Origin: an uncultured Saprospiraceae bacterium
GTDB lineage: Bacteria; Bacteroidota; Bacteroidia; Chitinophagales; Saprospiraceae
DNA length: 64,000 bases
Reading direction: 5' to 3'
Assembly (NCBI GenBank): GCA_937139495.1
Contig: CAKZQC010000047.1
Coordinates: 62,001 to 126,000, forward strand
Shown here: positions 1-9,089 of the stretch, piece by piece
Position numbering within the stretch: position 1 is the first letter of the stretch
How the letters are laid out: every line of letters begins with the position of its first letter
The notes under the pieces: model-generated
The model's database searches: none
Told to the model about the DNA's origin: nothing
The model's input: only the letters and a program-made list of their open reading frames with translations
Translations under genes and position numbers: made by a program

Positions 1-113
1 TTTGCATTTCATGTTAGACATAATCAAGAGATAAGCAGGATTATCTTTGGTGTCACAAAAATAACATTTTATCTCTTAGAAAGATTACTCACTTTCAAAC
101 ATTTGACAAAAAT

Positions 114-767
114 ATGCTGATTCATCACGCTAAATATACTTCTAGCCACACTAAGCTGGAGCAATGTCCTGTTGCTGACCGTCCCGAATATGCTTTTATT
201 GGGCGCTCTAATGTAGGCAAATCTTCGTTGATCAATATGCTTTGCGACCACAAGTCGCTCGCCAAAACATCGAGCCAACCAGGAAAAACACAAACCATCA
301 ATTATTTTGACATTGACAAAACCTGGTATTTGGTCGATTTGCCGGGATATGGTTACGCTCGTATTGCGGAACGTACTCGCCAGCATTGGAAAAAAATGAT
401 TCACTTCTATATGCGCAATCGCACCACCATGCAATGTGCTTTCTTGCTAGTTGACACTTGCGTGCAACCACAAGAAAAAGATATTGAGTTTGCCAACTGG
501 ATGGGCAAAAATGGGATTCCGTTTGTAATCGTATTCACCAAAACAGATCGCAAAAAATCCATCAAACGCAAAGAGTTTTTAGATGCCTTCAAGACTGAAT
601 TTTTGAAACATTGGAGCAAAATGCCTCAATATTTCTTTACTTCTTCGGAGCTACGAGAAGGCAAAGAAGAATTATTGGATTTCATTGGTAGCATCAATGA
701 CAGCTACTACGAAGCCCAAGCTGCCGCCAAAAAAGAACAAGACGAACAAACCGATCATTGGATGTAA
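114..767 (+). CDS. engB: Ribosome biogenesis GTPase EngB/YsxC
   Basis: A 217-residue GTPase of the TrmE-Era-EngA-EngB group that acts in assembly of the large ribosomal subunit. All G motifs are visible: G1 GRSNVGKSS from residue 30, G3 DLPG at 75-78, G4 TKTD at 141-144 and G5 TSS near 175. Length is normal for EngB (about 200). The ATG at 114 gives the usual short N-terminus before the G1 motif. The acidic, Gln-rich C-terminal tail (about 15 residues) is lineage variation. The gene is followed by a MATE gene on the same strand, with no shared function evident. Confidence 0.96.
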   Translation: MLIHHAKYTSSHTKLEQCPVADRPEYAFIGRSNVGKSSLINMLCDHKSLAKTSSQPGKTQTINYFDIDKTWYLVDLPGYGYARIAERTRQHWKKMIHFYMRNRTTMQCAFLLVDTCVQPQEKDIEFANWMGKNGIPFVIVFTKTDRKKSIKRKEFLDAFKTEFLKHWSKMPQYFFTSSELREGKEELLDFIGSINDSYYEAQAAAKKEQDEQTDHWM

Positions 768-825
768 TCCTAATGCTCCCGACTACTTGCTACTTTTTTG
801 ATTTGTACACCAACGCTACTTTGTT

Positions 826-2238
826 TTGAAAACTTCTGTCTCTTTTAAGTCTATCCTGCAACTTTCGATTCCCATCATGATTGGTTCGGCTGTGCAGAAT
901 TTGATTACCCTCACCGATACTATTTTTTTGGGGCGAGTGGGCGAAATAGAACTTGGAGCGATTGGATTGGTAGGCGTTTTTTACTTGATGATTGCTTCTA
1001 TTGGCTATAGTTTTTCCAAAGCAGGGCAAATTATGATTGCCCGACGAGTCGGCAGAAAAGAACTGCACCAAATTGGTAGTATCACCTATTCGATGGCTGC
1101 TTTTTCGCTCGTGCTTGCCTTCGGACTGTTTCTGTTTATGCAGTTTGGAGCAGATGCTTTCTTTGGTCTTTTTCTCAACGACCAAGACATTTATCGAGCC
1201 TGTATCGACTACTTATCGTATCGGTCTATTGGTATCTTTTTCAGTTATGCAGGGGTTATTATTGTAGCCTTATATACGGGTGTTGGCAGGACTACCGTCA
1301 TTATTTACAATGCTTTGGTATTAGGTTTGGTCAATACCGCCCTCAATTATGGGCTAATATTTGGCAAGTGGGGACTACCCGAAATGGGGATTGCTGGAGC
1401 TGGATTGGCGAGTACTATCGCCGAAGGCTTGGCTTTTTTTGTGTTCATTATTTATATACTACGCGACAAAAAAGCGAGAGCGTATGGTCTATTTGAAATG
1501 CCTGAAATCGACCTGCGTAATATTCCGTTGCCTGCCAATACAGACGAAATTCCACTAGATAAAATTAGCCCCATAAAGCACACCAAAATTGACTTGACGA
1601 TTATCAAAAGTCAGCTCAAATTGTCAATGCCTATTGTATTGCAGTCTGTTGTGGGTATGGGTTCTTGGTTTATCTTCTTTGTTATTGTCGAAGACATGGG
1701 CAAGACACCATTGGCAATTTCCAATATTATGCGTGCCGTTTATTTGCTGTTCATGATTCCCTGCTGGGGTTTTGCTTCAGGTGTCAATACGATTGTCAGC
1801 AATTTGATTGGCAAAAATCAAAAAGAAGAAGTTTTTGCCGCTACGACCAAAACGGCTTTTTTGTGTTTTGTTTGTACCATGCTATGTACGACTATGCTGT
1901 GGTTTTTCCCAGAATACGTATTATCTATCAGTACCGATGATAGCAACTTGGTAGCTGCTTCTGCTCCTCTTATTCCTATCTTATCTATTGTATTGGCAGT
2001 CTTCTCGATTGGAGCCATCTACTTCAACGGCTTAGTCGGAACAGGTGCCACCAACCAAGCCCTTTGGTTGCAGATCGCTTGTGTTGTACTGTACTTATCT
2101 TATATTTATATTGTGGTACACGTCCTCAATGCAGGGCTTCTTGTTGCTTGGATGGCAGAGTTTTATTATTGGGTTGCTTGCTTCTTGCTTTCTATTTGGT
2201 ACTTGCGTTCACGCAAATGGTACACCATTAAGGTATAA
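826..2238 (+). CDS. MATE family multidrug/Na+ antiporter
   Basis: A 470-residue multi-pass inner-membrane protein with the MATE N-terminal pattern (LSIPIMIGSAVQNL near residue 14) and two related six-helix halves separated by a hydrophilic loop near residues 225-265. MATE proteins export cationic drugs or metabolites using Na+ or H+ gradients; the substrate cannot be read from sequence. The start is a TTG at 826: the frame is open only from 802 and no ATG lies upstream, while the first internal ATG would remove part of helix 1. A strong hairpin follows at 2250-2290. Confidence 0.9.
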   Translation: MKTSVSFKSILQLSIPIMIGSAVQNLITLTDTIFLGRVGEIELGAIGLVGVFYLMIASIGYSFSKAGQIMIARRVGRKELHQIGSITYSMAAFSLVLAFGLFLFMQFGADAFFGLFLNDQDIYRACIDYLSYRSIGIFFSYAGVIIVALYTGVGRTTVIIYNALVLGLVNTALNYGLIFGKWGLPEMGIAGAGLASTIAEGLAFFVFIIYILRDKKARAYGLFEMPEIDLRNIPLPANTDEIPLDKISPIKHTKIDLTIIKSQLKLSMPIVLQSVVGMGSWFIFFVIVEDMGKTPLAISNIMRAVYLLFMIPCWGFASGVNTIVSNLIGKNQKEEVFAATTKTAFLCFVCTMLCTTMLWFFPEYVLSISTDDSNLVAASAPLIPILSIVLAVFSIGAIYFNGLVGTGATNQALWLQIACVVLYLSYIYIVVHVLNAGLLVAWMAEFYYWVACFLLSIWYLRSRKWYTIKV

Positions 2239-2249
2239 GGTTCTATTGC

Positions 2250-2290
2250 AAAACGCTTCGCTAATCTATCAGAGACTAGCGAAGCGTTTT
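2250..2290 (+). terminator. Intrinsic terminator after the MATE gene
   Basis: A perfect 14-bp stem: arm AAAACGCTTCGCTA at 2250-2263 pairs with TAGCGAAGCGTTTT at 2277-2290, followed by an AT-rich stretch. It lies 12 bases after the MATE stop and between convergent genes, so it may also stop transcripts from rluF. Confidence 0.8.
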
Positions 2291-2325
2291 ATATTTCTTA
2301 GAAGCGTACACTTTTTAGACTTGCC

Positions 2326-3051
2326 TTACAATTGCTTATTCAGTCCGTCCAACTCTTCTTTGGTCAAGTCACGCCACTGCCCCACTGGAATATCGTCCAG
2401 ATGGATATTCATAATACGAACACGTTTTAGGCTCACCACTTGATAATCCAAGTATTCGCACATACGACGAATCTGGCGATTGAGTCCTTGTGTCAAAATT
2501 ATCTTAAAGACAAAACGTTGTATTTTTTCTACTTTACATTTTTTGGTCACCGTATCCAAAATCGGTATTCCATTACTCATTTTTCGGACAAAATCATCGG
2601 TAATAGGCTCTGTAACACGCACAATATATTCTTTATCATGGTTGTTTTCTACGCGCAATATTTTGTTGACAATATCGCCATCATTCGTCAATAGAATCAA
2701 GCCAGAAGAAGGCTTATCTAGTCGTCCAATCGGAAAAATCCGTTTAGGATGTGCCACAAAATCAATGATATTATCTTCATCTTTGAGGTCAGTCGTACAC
2801 GTAATCCCTGGGGGCTTATTGAGTGCGATATAAACTAATTTTGGCTTTTCGCCCAATCGTTTGCCATCTATCTTGACCTCATCATCTGGAGCGACTCGGT
2901 TACCTTTGGTTGCTATGGTACCATTGAGTTCTACTCTTCCTGCTTCTATCCATTTATCCGCTTCTCGTCTGGAGCAAACCCCTGTACTACTGATATATTT
3001 ATTGAGACTGATGGTATTGTCGTTGTTCATATTGTTGTTGTTTTGTGGCAC
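2326..3051 (-). CDS. rluF: 23S rRNA pseudouridine synthase RluF-like
   Basis: A 241-residue protein with an S4 RNA-binding domain (about residues 13-60) followed by an RsuA-family catalytic domain. The catalytic Asp sits in GRLDKPSSGL at about residue 112. The stretches around VNKILR, PILDTVTKKC, GLNRQIRRMCE and RIMN match RluF, which modifies U2604 of 23S rRNA, more closely than RluB/E or RsuA. A second in-frame ATG eight codons downstream is an alternative start; the N-terminus is Asn-rich. It stands alone between convergent and divergent neighbours. Confidence 0.88.
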   Translation of the reverse strand: MPQNNNNMNNDNTISLNKYISSTGVCSRREADKWIEAGRVELNGTIATKGNRVAPDDEVKIDGKRLGEKPKLVYIALNKPPGITCTTDLKDEDNIIDFVAHPKRIFPIGRLDKPSSGLILLTNDGDIVNKILRVENNHDKEYIVRVTEPITDDFVRKMSNGIPILDTVTKKCKVEKIQRFVFKIILTQGLNRQIRRMCEYLDYQVVSLKRVRIMNIHLDDIPVGQWRDLTKEELDGLNKQL

Positions 3052-3154
3052 GAATATACAACTTTTACTTTTTATTCAAGCGTGCTGTTGTTTACTTTTG
3101 TCAATACGTCTATTTTACATTCTAGACTACTCAAAAAGTCCATTTCCGCCAAAA

Positions 3155-4147
3155 TTAGTCCTCTACTCTTTTCACTTCAAACAAGCAATGGTAAGATATT
3201 GGAAATATAGACAATTTACCTTCCAAATTCATCCTCCAATGAATAGACACATCGCCTTGCTTCATGGAATACCATCCTTTTTTTTCTGGATAATCAAATT
3301 TCAATATTGCATTTTTGCCAAGTTCTGTCAGTTTCTTGCTATTGGAGGTAAACAAGATAGCGGTATTGGTCGTGTCTGATGTACCTCTTCTGTCAATAAC
3401 TTTTTCTACGATATCATAATAGGCACTTTGATTTGACAACACGAAACCTTTCGTTCTGTATATTTTACAAATAAAGCCTGTGCCATCTTTCAGCAACTCT
3501 ACGGAAACAGCTCCAATACTTGCGACAACAATTTTTTTCAATAGAAATAATGCAACATTAAATAACACCACCGCAACGATCAATATCAGTTCGTCAAACT
3601 TCTGAATGATACAGAGTGTTATCAAAAAAACAAGAATGCTTCCCAAAAAAAACATCATAAAAGTAGAATCAATTCTGAGCTGCTGTTTCTTAGGTACAAT
3701 TTGATACGCCCCTGTTAATTCACCTAACGAAATGTGTTCCGACACTTTAATTGCTCCATATTTATTCAGCCACATCTTTACTTTCCCTATGAACGACTTT
3801 TCTAACTTTTCTATATCATTTTCATTGATTTTAATCGCCGCTTCACATCGGTAAGTGAAGCTCACATTTTCACCCTCATAAACAGGCATTTGATTCATTG
3901 GAAATACAAAAGTGAATGGAATTTTTAGTGGCTCGCCTGCGAGTACAGTTGTGGCACCAGCTATCTCAAACGAAGCAACCTCCTTTAGTTGGCTAGACAA
4001 ACGTCCTCGCATCTCCAAGTACAACTCACCTTCTATTCCATCAATATGGAGCGTCTTGTCCGATTCTATCAATAAGTAACCTGAAACGGGTTCGGCTACA
4101 TTGACCTCGTCTATAAATAATTGACCGTTTAGCGTGGATTGGGACAT
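3155..4147 (-). CDS. Arrestin-like domain membrane protein, unknown function
   Basis: A 330-residue protein I do not recognise as a named family. Residues 1-125 are a beta-rich stretch whose pattern (paired strands, the phrase PFTFVFP, then a long strand ending in FTYRCEAAIK) resembles the arrestin-like fold of Spo0M/Vps26-type proteins. Two adjacent hydrophobic segments follow at about 183-232, then a C-terminal beta-rich region. No signal peptide, so the N-terminal domain is probably cytosolic. It overlaps the end of the ATPase gene upstream by 19 bases, which implies co-translation and a shared process. The fold assignment is inference. Confidence 0.6.
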   Translation of the reverse strand: MSQSTLNGQLFIDEVNVAEPVSGYLLIESDKTLHIDGIEGELYLEMRGRLSSQLKEVASFEIAGATTVLAGEPLKIPFTFVFPMNQMPVYEGENVSFTYRCEAAIKINENDIEKLEKSFIGKVKMWLNKYGAIKVSEHISLGELTGAYQIVPKKQQLRIDSTFMMFFLGSILVFLITLCIIQKFDELILIVAVVLFNVALFLLKKIVVASIGAVSVELLKDGTGFICKIYRTKGFVLSNQSAYYDIVEKVIDRRGTSDTTNTAILFTSNSKKLTELGKNAILKFDYPEKKGWYSMKQGDVSIHWRMNLEGKLSIFPISYHCLFEVKRVED

Positions 4148-4728
4148 TGAAATTCTTGGTATAAATGGTTAATAATCGCTCTATAATCATCTCCAAATTT
4201 ACGAATTAGAGCTTGAACCTCCTTTGTAGTAAATACAGCTTCCGTATCTACTATTTTGGTCGCTGCTAAAGTTAATCTTTTGTTCAATATATCTGTAAGA
4301 ATAACCGCATTAATTCCTTTAAATCTAATACAAAATCTTTTCTTTTTTGCCAATAGACATTCCAATTTTCGATTGAAATGAGTTGTATAAATCACTGTTT
4401 TTTTTGCCCTAAACAACGCCACTCGTTCTACGATATTCAAGTGATGAATACTATCTACAAAAATAATCCTTGATTCATGCTCCAATATTCCCTGAAAGGA
4501 GGTATTTCCATTCAATGAAAATATTGGATATTGATCCAAATATTGCTGGAGCCACATCAAGTGTGTACTTTTCCCCCTGCCTTTTCGACCCAAAAATTCA
4601 ATAGCTAAAGATTCACCACTATTAATGCGATTAACCATTTCGTCCAAGTCAAACCGTGGACAAATCGCCTCGTCTATTTCTTCTTCTAGAATTCCAGCAA
4701 AAGGATTATATGAATATTTCTTTATCAA
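4129..4728 (-). CDS. Small P-loop ATPase, unknown function
   Basis: A 199-residue protein with a clear Walker A (GRKGRGKST, about residues 47-55), a Walker B-like strand IIFVD near 88-92, and a later TTH segment that could be a sensor. No DNA-binding or other domain is recognisable. The start appears to be TTG at 4728, whose bases overlap the TGA stop of the DUF3089 gene (TTGA), and its own end overlaps the arrestin-like gene. This tight coupling suggests that the three products are made together. Function unknown; a small AAA or STAND-like ATPase acting with a membrane partner is an inference. Confidence 0.65.
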   Translation of the reverse strand: MIKKYSYNPFAGILEEEIDEAICPRFDLDEMVNRINSGESLAIEFLGRKGRGKSTHLMWLQQYLDQYPIFSLNGNTSFQGILEHESRIIFVDSIHHLNIVERVALFRAKKTVIYTTHFNRKLECLLAKKKRFCIRFKGINAVILTDILNKRLTLAATKIVDTEAVFTTKEVQALIRKFGDDYRAIINHLYQEFQCPNPR

Positions 4729-5768
4729 AGTTTATTATTTTTTAAAAACTCACGAGTACGCAAGATAGCATTTGTGCGCACATTGGTATAAAAAAGATTG
4801 TAATCTCCTACATGATAGTTTTGTTGTCGAAACAACTTGGAAAAAAGCATTTTGGGTTTCCCCACCCAAAGAACAGGACCATGAACTTGGGCATCAAATA
4901 GCTTTTTGCGCAGTTTATTGAACCCCAAAAGCACCGCTCCTTTATTTTCTTCGTATCCTGCATACGTCGTATCCGCTTTCCAGTTGAGCGGATTGACACA
5001 AACATCTTCTGTGCTAATCCATTCAGGAACAAATCCTTGGTCATACGTTCGCCAAGTAACATAACAGCCCGTCTGTTCGGCAGTTGTACCCAAGGCAATA
5101 TTTTCATACTCTTCTTTATCAACTCCCCAACCTACAATATAAGCGGCTATAAGTTGTTGTTGCAAAGGTTTGCCATCGACCATTTCTGTCAACAATTGTT
5201 TGAGGTGTCTAGAGCCTTGACTGTGCCCTGCCAATATAAAAGGTCGTCCATTGTTATGGTTTTTTAAGTAATACTCAAAGGCGGCTTTCACATCTTGGTA
5301 GGCGATTGCCAATGCTTTTTCGCCTTCCTCTATATTGGGCTGAAAAAAGCTACGTAAGTGTGCTTGACGATAACGAGGCGCATATATTTTCCCTGCTTGA
5401 TTAAATATACTTGCTTGATATTTGATGGTAGTTTTATCTACTTCTTTATTCATGTCCGCATCTTTTACATCTGCATTCCAGCCATATTCATTTTCAGGTG
5501 TTTTCGTAAAAATAGTTGGGTGTAGAAAAAACACATCTGCCTGTTCGACCAAATTGGTCGTTTGCTTACGCAACGGACGTGGAATAGCATCAGAAGGGTC
5601 TTCCTTGCTAGGGTGTGCCGCCCAATTGTCTAGCTCGCTATAGTTGGGGACTAATGGTTGAGCAATGCTGTCAAATTTGGCGTAGGGCGTTTGAGCATAA
5701 GCCAGTTGTTGGGTAGTAGCCATAAAAAAAGTGATTGAAATACAGATAATGTGCGTGAATTGATTCAT
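4725..5768 (-). CDS. Exported DUF3089 alpha/beta-hydrolase-like protein
   Basis: A 347-residue protein with a signal peptide ending near AYAQT (residue 25), so periplasmic or secreted. It carries the DUF3089 hallmarks: a FFLHPT strand early in the domain and a nucleophile elbow GHSQGS near residue 180, typical of serine esterases or lipases. The substrate is unknown. It is the first gene of a minus-strand unit whose stop overlaps the start of the P-loop ATPase gene by four bases. Confidence 0.85.
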   Translation of the reverse strand: MNQFTHIICISITFFMATTQQLAYAQTPYAKFDSIAQPLVPNYSELDNWAAHPSKEDPSDAIPRPLRKQTTNLVEQADVFFLHPTIFTKTPENEYGWNADVKDADMNKEVDKTTIKYQASIFNQAGKIYAPRYRQAHLRSFFQPNIEEGEKALAIAYQDVKAAFEYYLKNHNNGRPFILAGHSQGSRHLKQLLTEMVDGKPLQQQLIAAYIVGWGVDKEEYENIALGTTAEQTGCYVTWRTYDQGFVPEWISTEDVCVNPLNWKADTTYAGYEENKGAVLLGFNKLRKKLFDAQVHGPVLWVGKPKMLFSKLFRQQNYHVGDYNLFYTNVRTNAILRTREFLKNNKL

Positions 5769-5884
5769 GATTGATATTGATAGTAAGAGACTGTTTATTA
5801 GACATTATTACATGTTTAAAAAGTGCTGATTAGACACCTTCTAAAAATAGTTCTACAAAGCTTTTTTAGTTGAAAATTTCAATG

Positions 5885-5921
5885 CAAAAAAAAGTCTGTT
5901 CCCAGTAGTGGAAACAGACTT
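5885..5921 (-). terminator. Intrinsic terminator of glutamate dehydrogenase gene
   Basis: Arm AAGTCTGTT (5892-5900) pairs perfectly with AACAGACTT (5913-5921). The stem extends by three more pairs, one of which is G-U only in minus-strand RNA. On the minus strand a run of U follows (the A-run at 5885-5893). It lies 32 bases beyond the stop. Confidence 0.85.
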
Positions 5922-5952
5922 CTATTATATTTTGTTCAGTAGGCGGTTTTGG

Positions 5953-7365
5953 CTATGGCCAAACACCCAATGCTAGATAATCACTTCCGATTTTTTGTAT
6001 GGCATAAACAAACGCTGCGGTACGCATATCCTTAATAGTCGGATTGGCTTTCCAAGTCTGACGGATACCGTTATAAGCAGTAACCATAGTCTCTTCTAGT
6101 CCAGAACGCACCAAATCAACCTCTTCTGCGCCAGAAGTAATCATAGCACGTTGAGCCGCTGTCAATTCTTTGCCTGTCATATTGAGGATAGTATCCACCA
6201 ACAGTTCATAACGATTGCTTTCAAAACGTTTTTGCATACGACCAAAACGCATGTGCGACAAGTTTTTGAGCCACTCAAAATACGATACCGTAACACCACC
6301 AGCATTGCAGTACATATCAGGTATAATCAAACAACCTTTGGCAGATAATATATTTCCAGCTTCTGGAGTTACAGGACCATTTGCAGCCTCTGCTATAATC
6401 TTCGCTTTGATGTTATGTACATTCTCTTCATTGATTTGATTTTCCAATGCCGCAGGCACTAGAATATCACAATCTAACTCCAAAGCAGACGTTCTGTTCT
6501 GCAAAGAGGTAGAACCAGGGAAGCCCAAAATAGAGCCTGTTGCCTTACGGAATTTCAATAATTCGTGAATATCAATACCATCTTCTTTGTGGATAGAACC
6601 TTCGTATTCTGCTACGCCAATAATTTTGGCATTGCCTTCGTCTTGAGAGATCATACCAGTAAAAGACCCTACGTTACCCAATCCCTGAATAACCATTGTC
6701 TTGCCAGCAAGACCAGGTTCTAGACCTAATTTTTCCATATCTTCTGCAAACGAACAAGCCTCACGGATAGCATAATAGACACCACGTCCAGTAGCTTCTG
6801 TACGACCTTGTATTCCGTTTTGCGTGACAGGCTTGCCTGTCACACAACCAGCAGCATCAATTTCTCCATGCTTCAGTGTCGCGTAAGTATCCATAATCCA
6901 AGCCATTTCTCTAGGACCTGTTCCATAATCAGGAGCAGGCACATCTAGACCAGGTCCGATGAAGTTTTTGCGTACCAATTCAGTTGTATAACGTCTAGTG
7001 ATTGTTTCCAACTGTCTTTCGGTATATTTTCTACCGTCGATTTTTATACCTCCTTTCGCTCCACCAAAAGGAACATCTACTACGGCACATTTGTAGGTCA
7101 TCAGTGCAGCCAACGCCATCACTTCATCTTGATTGACCCCCATACTAAAACGAATACCACCTTTGGTAGGCATTCTATGATTGGAGTGTTGTACACGATA
7201 GGCTTCAATTACTTCAATATTGCCATCAATGTTGACAGGAAAACGCATCGCATAAATCGAGTTGCAAGCCTTGATTTGCTCTAACAACCCATTGGGTAAT
7301 CCTGTGTGAGGTGCAGCCTTATCAAAATTCTGCTCTACTCCCTCAAAAAAGCTATAATCTGACAT
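5953..7365 (-). CDS. gdhA: Glutamate dehydrogenase (Glu/Leu/Phe/Val family)
   Basis: A 470-residue amino-acid dehydrogenase that reversibly converts glutamate to 2-oxoglutarate and ammonia in the cytosol. The substrate domain contains PTKGGIRF (about 66-73) and GGAKGGIKID (about 101-110), with the two lysines used for substrate binding and catalysis. The Rossmann motif GLGNVGSF lies near 230. Length is longer than the common 410-450 residues of the short GDH type but within the range of bacterial family members. Cofactor preference cannot be set from sequence by eye. Monocistronic: a terminator follows and the upstream gap is 88 bases. Confidence 0.93.
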   Translation of the reverse strand: MSDYSFFEGVEQNFDKAAPHTGLPNGLLEQIKACNSIYAMRFPVNIDGNIEVIEAYRVQHSNHRMPTKGGIRFSMGVNQDEVMALAALMTYKCAVVDVPFGGAKGGIKIDGRKYTERQLETITRRYTTELVRKNFIGPGLDVPAPDYGTGPREMAWIMDTYATLKHGEIDAAGCVTGKPVTQNGIQGRTEATGRGVYYAIREACSFAEDMEKLGLEPGLAGKTMVIQGLGNVGSFTGMISQDEGNAKIIGVAEYEGSIHKEDGIDIHELLKFRKATGSILGFPGSTSLQNRTSALELDCDILVPAALENQINEENVHNIKAKIIAEAANGPVTPEAGNILSAKGCLIIPDMYCNAGGVTVSYFEWLKNLSHMRFGRMQKRFESNRYELLVDTILNMTGKELTAAQRAMITSGAEEVDLVRSGLEETMVTAYNGIRQTWKANPTIKDMRTAAFVYAIQKIGSDYLALGVWP

Positions 7366-7453
7366 AGTTCCTTTATTAAGTTTTAAACGTAAAAGGTTTA
7401 TTAAGTATTATTGGTATTTGGCTTATCTCTATATACGAGCAGCCATTTTTTTT

Positions 7454-7684
7454 TTATTGTTCCTCTTCCAAATAATCTTGCTGTGCTTCCAAGCGAGCTA
7501 ATCGACGTTCTAATACTACCAAAAATATAATAATGGTAATAAATAAAATTAGCAAAACGCCTACTACTACATATATTTTACCAATGTTGGCAAAAAAATC
7601 ACCGCCATTGTTTTGAGCCATTGCCCCAAAAGGTAAAGCAGTTAAAAGCGCACTCAAGAGTATTGTGTTTAAGATCTTCTTCAT
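7454..7684 (-). CDS. CcmD-like small membrane protein
   Basis: A 76-residue protein with an N-terminal hydrophobic leader ending near AMAQ, a single long membrane helix (about residues 36-58) and a basic then acidic tail ending EEEQ. This size and layout fit the CcmD-like proteins that sit beside cytochrome c maturation genes in Bacteroidota. It follows the ccsA-like gene on the same strand, which supports a role in haem delivery. CcmD has too little sequence conservation for a firm call. Confidence 0.7.
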   Translation of the reverse strand: MKKILNTILLSALLTALPFGAMAQNNGGDFFANIGKIYVVVGVLLILFITIIIFLVVLERRLARLEAQQDYLEEEQ

Positions 7685-7823
7685 TTGTTGTGGTAAAAAT
7701 GGTGTTTTTTTTAAAAAAAAAGAATTTTTCCAAATTTTATTTCATTTATAAGCTAAAATTTTCGCTTATATTCTGATACTTAACATTTTTTAGCATCCAT
7801 ATTGCCTCCCAAGACAATCATTA

Positions 7824-8885
7824 TTACAGTTGATCCAACTGCTTATATTTGATTTTTTCTATTCGTGTCAATATATCTGCGAACCAAAATCCCATCAATA
7901 TCCAACCAATAACGGCAGGATAAAAGATAGCACGCATTGTACTATCCAAATCATAGGTATTGAATCCTGGATTGCCCGTGGCACCAGGGTGCAAACTATC
8001 GACCATACGAGGTACTACATACAGCAATGGTATGAGTGTTGCGAAAGCAAATATATTATAGATAGCCGATATTCTGGCTCGTTTATCGGTATCGTCAAAA
8101 GAACTTCGCAGAACAAAGTACGCCAAATAAATCAACAACGCAACTGCTGTTGTATTTTGTTTGACATCAAACGACCAATACGCTCCCCAAGTATGTTTTG
8201 CCCACAAAGCTCCTGTCGCAATCCCAATCAGCCCGTACATCAACCCAACTACTGCCAACGAATTGGCTCGTATATCGTATTGTATTTGCTCTGGCTTGCG
8301 CAATTGTAGAATGCTATAGATAACCGATGTGAACAAAATTAGTAGCATTCCGAACCACATCGGTACATGATAATACAAATTTCTGATGGTTTCTTGCAGA
8401 ATATTGAGATAAGGATAGCTAATATTGGGATTGGGTGTGTAGGCAACCACTTCGCAAAAATCATCTGCTGCGGGTGCAGCTCCTACTACTTGCTCAATAT
8501 AAACAGCCGATTCCAAGACGGCAATCCCTTTTCCTTTGTCTTCTATCTCTAGTAATGGGAAAGGCATTTTTTCGCCATCTTTGGCTTTCGCCAATGGCAA
8601 TTTGCCTGTCGGAATATCAAAAAACAAAGTCAGAGATTGAGCATCATTGACGACTACTCGTTCGGCACAAATCGCTACATTGCTATCCAGCCTGATTCGA
8701 CTCTGTATAGCTGTCGCATCGGTATAATCAGAATTATAAGCCTCTACATCAATTCTAGCTTCTTGCCCTGCCTTGACTTTGAGCTGTTCTACTTGATACA
8801 CTCCTGTATTGAGCGGAACGAGCATACCCGCTGCTATACTATACAAAACTAAAATTGCCCCTATGACCTTGAGTATATTGTTCAT
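7824..8885 (-). CDS. ccsA: Cytochrome c biogenesis haem-handling protein (CcmC/CcsA family)
   Basis: A 353-residue inner-membrane protein. Helix 1 lies at about residues 5-22, then there is a hydrophilic, probably periplasmic domain of about 150 residues, then five or six helices with the haem-handling WWD-type segment WGAYWSFD (near residue 229). CcmC exports haem for attachment to apocytochromes c. Ordinary CcmC is about 230-250 residues, so the periplasmic domain after helix 1 is extra. The third Trp of the usual WGxYWxWD is Phe here. The CcmD-like gene follows 139 bases downstream. The window also encodes a dihaem c-type peroxidase (46883-47821) that would need this pathway. Confidence 0.85.
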   Translation of the reverse strand: MNNILKVIGAILVLYSIAAGMLVPLNTGVYQVEQLKVKAGQEARIDVEAYNSDYTDATAIQSRIRLDSNVAICAERVVVNDAQSLTLFFDIPTGKLPLAKAKDGEKMPFPLLEIEDKGKGIAVLESAVYIEQVVGAAPAADDFCEVVAYTPNPNISYPYLNILQETIRNLYYHVPMWFGMLLILFTSVIYSILQLRKPEQIQYDIRANSLAVVGLMYGLIGIATGALWAKHTWGAYWSFDVKQNTTAVALLIYLAYFVLRSSFDDTDKRARISAIYNIFAFATLIPLLYVVPRMVDSLHPGATGNPGFNTYDLDSTMRAIFYPAVIGWILMGFWFADILTRIEKIKYKQLDQL

Positions 8886-9005
8886 GTTTTTTATTTGCTT
8901 GGCATCTAGCTACTCCTCAAAGTAGCCTTCTGAAATGATTGCCAAAGCTACAAGATTTTTTGAGTATTGAGCATAATTTATTGCCATAATATGGTCAAGT
9001 TATTC

Positions 9006-9050
9006 AAAAATAAAAAGCAAACCATTCTCCTGATTCGGAATGGCTTGCTT
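9006..9050 (-). terminator. Intrinsic terminator of the aldolase gene
   Basis: A 13-bp stem: AAGCAAACCATTC (9015-9027) with GAATGGCTTGCTT (9038-9050). The single imperfect pair is A-C on the plus strand but U-G in minus-strand RNA. An A-rich run at 9006-9016 gives the U-tract on the minus strand. Confidence 0.85.
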
Positions 9051-9089
9051 GGTCTGCAATAGTATCTATTGCAATTTATTTTATTTAGC

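Noticed and set aside
1..113. Partial gene at the left edge
   Set aside because: No frame entering from the edge has a recognisable end; the minus-strand frame at 69-434 is a shadow of engB.
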